From contig CAKTJA010000074.1 of the NCBI GenBank assembly GCA_934567115.1, positions 1 through 6,651 on the forward strand: a DNA stretch of 6,651 nt, in the 5' to 3' direction. This DNA comes from an uncultured Oscillospiraceae bacterium. Its GTDB lineage: Bacteria; Bacillota; Clostridia; Oscillospirales; Oscillospiraceae. How positions within the stretch are numbered: the stretch's first letter is position 1; every line of letters begins with the position of its first letter. The position numbers were made by a program, and so were the translations under genes. The notes under the pieces were generated by a model, which was given only the letters and a program-made list of their open reading frames with translations, was not told where the DNA came from and did not search any database. Below are positions 5,343-6,651 of the stretch, piece by piece.

Positions 5343-6651
5343 ATGATGAACCGATGGAAAAAGGGCTTTGCACTTGTACTGGCGGCGGCGCTCTGCCTGA
5401 GCCTTGCCGCCTGCGGCGGGTCCCGGGACGACGTCGCCGGAGATGACTGGCGCGCCACCGGCATCGTCGCCGGCAGCGGCACGATCACTCACGACGGAGA
5501 CAGCGTAGATGTTCTGGTCACGGTGAGCGAGAGCAGCGCGGCCTTCTATCGGGACCTGCCGGAGCAGGTATTGTTCGACAGCGTGCTGTTCCCGATGACG
5601 GTCCCCGACGCGGAGCAGGCCTTCAACGCCATCTCCTTCGACGACATCGACGGCGACGGCGAGAGCGATGTGCTCGTCAGCTTTATCCATGAAAACGGCG
5701 ACACGACGGAGCTGGTCTGGCTCTGGGACCCGGAGGCGCGCTACGTCTTCCGTGAGGACCTTTCCACCGTCACGGTCGGCGGCGGGGCGCTTGACGGCTT
5801 CGTCGGCCTCTGGGAGTATCAGGGCGAGAACCTCTGGCTGCGTATCCACGACGACGCCGCCTGGGAGTTCGTCAACGATCAGGACGACGTCATTGAGTAC
5901 GGCACGCTGTGGGCGGATGAAAGCGGTGTAACGCTCCATTTTGACGGCAGCGGCGATGTGCTGCGGCTTGACCGAACAGTGAGCGGCGACCTGACGGATA
6001 CCGCCAACGGCGGCCTGCTCCTCCCTGTGGAGGACATTCAATCCAGCGAACCCTGCTTCACGAGAAACGGCCTCGAGCTCAACGCCGCTGCGGAAATGGG
6101 CGGCTATCTGCTGGAGGACGGCGTGTGCAGCTACTCCGGTCTCGGCGACGGCTACAGTATGGGCGATTGCAGCTGGGAGCTTACAAAGAGCTATGACTAC
6201 ACCCACGACGGCATCCGGGAGATCCAGTTCGACGCGGTCTGCCGCATCCCTGAAGGCTCCATCCCGTACTTCGATCAGCAGTACATGATCGTCACCGACA
6301 GTGAGCTGTACGATTTCTACACCGGCATGTGGCTCACCGCCGCATCTTCCTACGGCAGCAGCAGCCGGGGCGACAACTACTACCTCCACACCGTCAGCTG
6401 GCGGGGAAACAGCTATCTGATCGAATTTGCCTACTCCACGGACTGGCAGTACGATGTGGACGGCTGGGCGGCGGTCCTCACCAAAAGCTACGTCGTCTAT
6501 CTGCCGGAGGATTACGACGGCCTTGTCTTCGCCGCCGAGACGCAGCCCGATAATTACAGGGACAGCGCCAAGCGGATGCAGCTCGACAGCATCTCGCCCG
6601 AAGCCGCCCTCATGGACATCGACACGGTAGACCCTTACAGCAGCCTGTATT
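5343..6651 (+). CDS. large lipoprotein with calcium-type loop, GxW module and unknown C-terminal domain (lipoprotein 4, partial)
   Basis: An open frame of 436 codons with no stop before the window end, so the 3' end is missing. Lipobox LAAC with Cys 24. Residues 34-136 repeat the plan of lipoprotein 1: DDWR near the start, a FDSVLFP segment (78-84), the loop DIDGDGESD (101-109), and a VWLWD strand (125-129). Residues 151-212 (DGFVGLWEYQG, then WEFVNDQ) are the GxW module. From about 222 on, a third, beta-rich region with Cys 238, 262, 276 and 300 has no partner elsewhere in the window. The start is 22 bases after lipoprotein 3; AGAGG at 5332-5336 serves either ATG 5343 or the adjacent ATG 5346. 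It looks like a lipoprotein 1-type core extended by an extra domain. The function is unknown. Confidence 0.88.
   Translation, partial: MMNRWKKGFALVLAAALCLSLAACGGSRDDVAGDDWRATGIVAGSGTITHDGDSVDVLVTVSESSAAFYRDLPEQVLFDSVLFPMTVPDAEQAFNAISFDDIDGDGESDVLVSFIHENGDTTELVWLWDPEARYVFREDLSTVTVGGGALDGFVGLWEYQGENLWLRIHDDAAWEFVNDQDDVIEYGTLWADESGVTLHFDGSGDVLRLDRTVSGDLTDTANGGLLLPVEDIQSSEPCFTRNGLELNAAAEMGGYLLEDGVCSYSGLGDGYSMGDCSWELTKSYDYTHDGIREIQFDAVCRIPEGSIPYFDQQYMIVTDSELYDFYTGMWLTAASSYGSSSRGDNYYLHTVSWRGNSYLIEFAYSTDWQYDVDGWAAVLTKSYVVYLPEDYDGLVFAAETQPDNYRDSAKRMQLDSISPEAALMDIDTVDPYSSLY
5397..5418 (+). repeat. 22-base identical segment at a lipobox, copy 2
   Basis: Second copy of the segment at 3689-3710, encoding LSLAACG of lipoprotein 4. 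Lipoprotein 1 has a close but not identical version (LSLTACG) at the matching place. Confidence 0.55.

Noticed and set aside
4830..6389. 519-codon open frame on the - strand
   Set aside because: It lies opposite two genes with clear lipoprotein signals and ribosome sites, its translation is Ala/Val/Arg/Ser-rich low-quality sequence with no recognisable domain, and long antisense frames are expected in GC-rich coding DNA.

Overview
The window reads as a stretch of chromosome from a GC-rich gut Clostridia, most likely an Oscillospiraceae-type Firmicute (inference). The signs are strong AAGGAGG-type ribosome binding sites close to the starts, tight co-directional gene packing, Gram-positive style lipoprotein signal peptides (LTAC, LAAC), and a LuxR regulator of the large MalT-like ATPase type that such genomes carry in many copies. 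All real genes are on the + strand. There is no sign of tRNA, rRNA, CRISPR, IS element or phage gene.

Layout. Positions 25-2526 hold one complete 833-residue LuxR-family regulator with an N-terminal P-loop ATPase, a long helical repeat middle and a C-terminal HTH. A 95-base gap follows. It carries a perfect 12-bp inverted repeat (2552-2582) that is either a terminator or a regulatory palindrome. From 2622 to the window end run five genes with gaps of 6 to 29 bases, probably one operon: a small TTG-started DUF2442 protein (2622-2861), then four lipoproteins (2891-3640, 3647-4558, 4571-5320, and 5343 to beyond the right edge).

The four lipoproteins are built from partly shared modules. The first and fourth share an N-terminal domain with a DxDxDGxxD calcium-type loop. 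A roughly 60-90 residue beta-rich 'GxW' module appears at the end of the first, apparently twice in the third, and in the middle of the fourth. The second is different: an N-terminal domain of the type often mislabelled 'argininosuccinate lyase', followed by a four-cysteine domain. The likely picture is a regulator-linked set of very acidic surface lipoproteins that may bind calcium, an extracellular ligand or each other. No enzymatic function can be assigned. The main interest is the module-sharing lipoprotein array next to a signal-integrating ATPase regulator.
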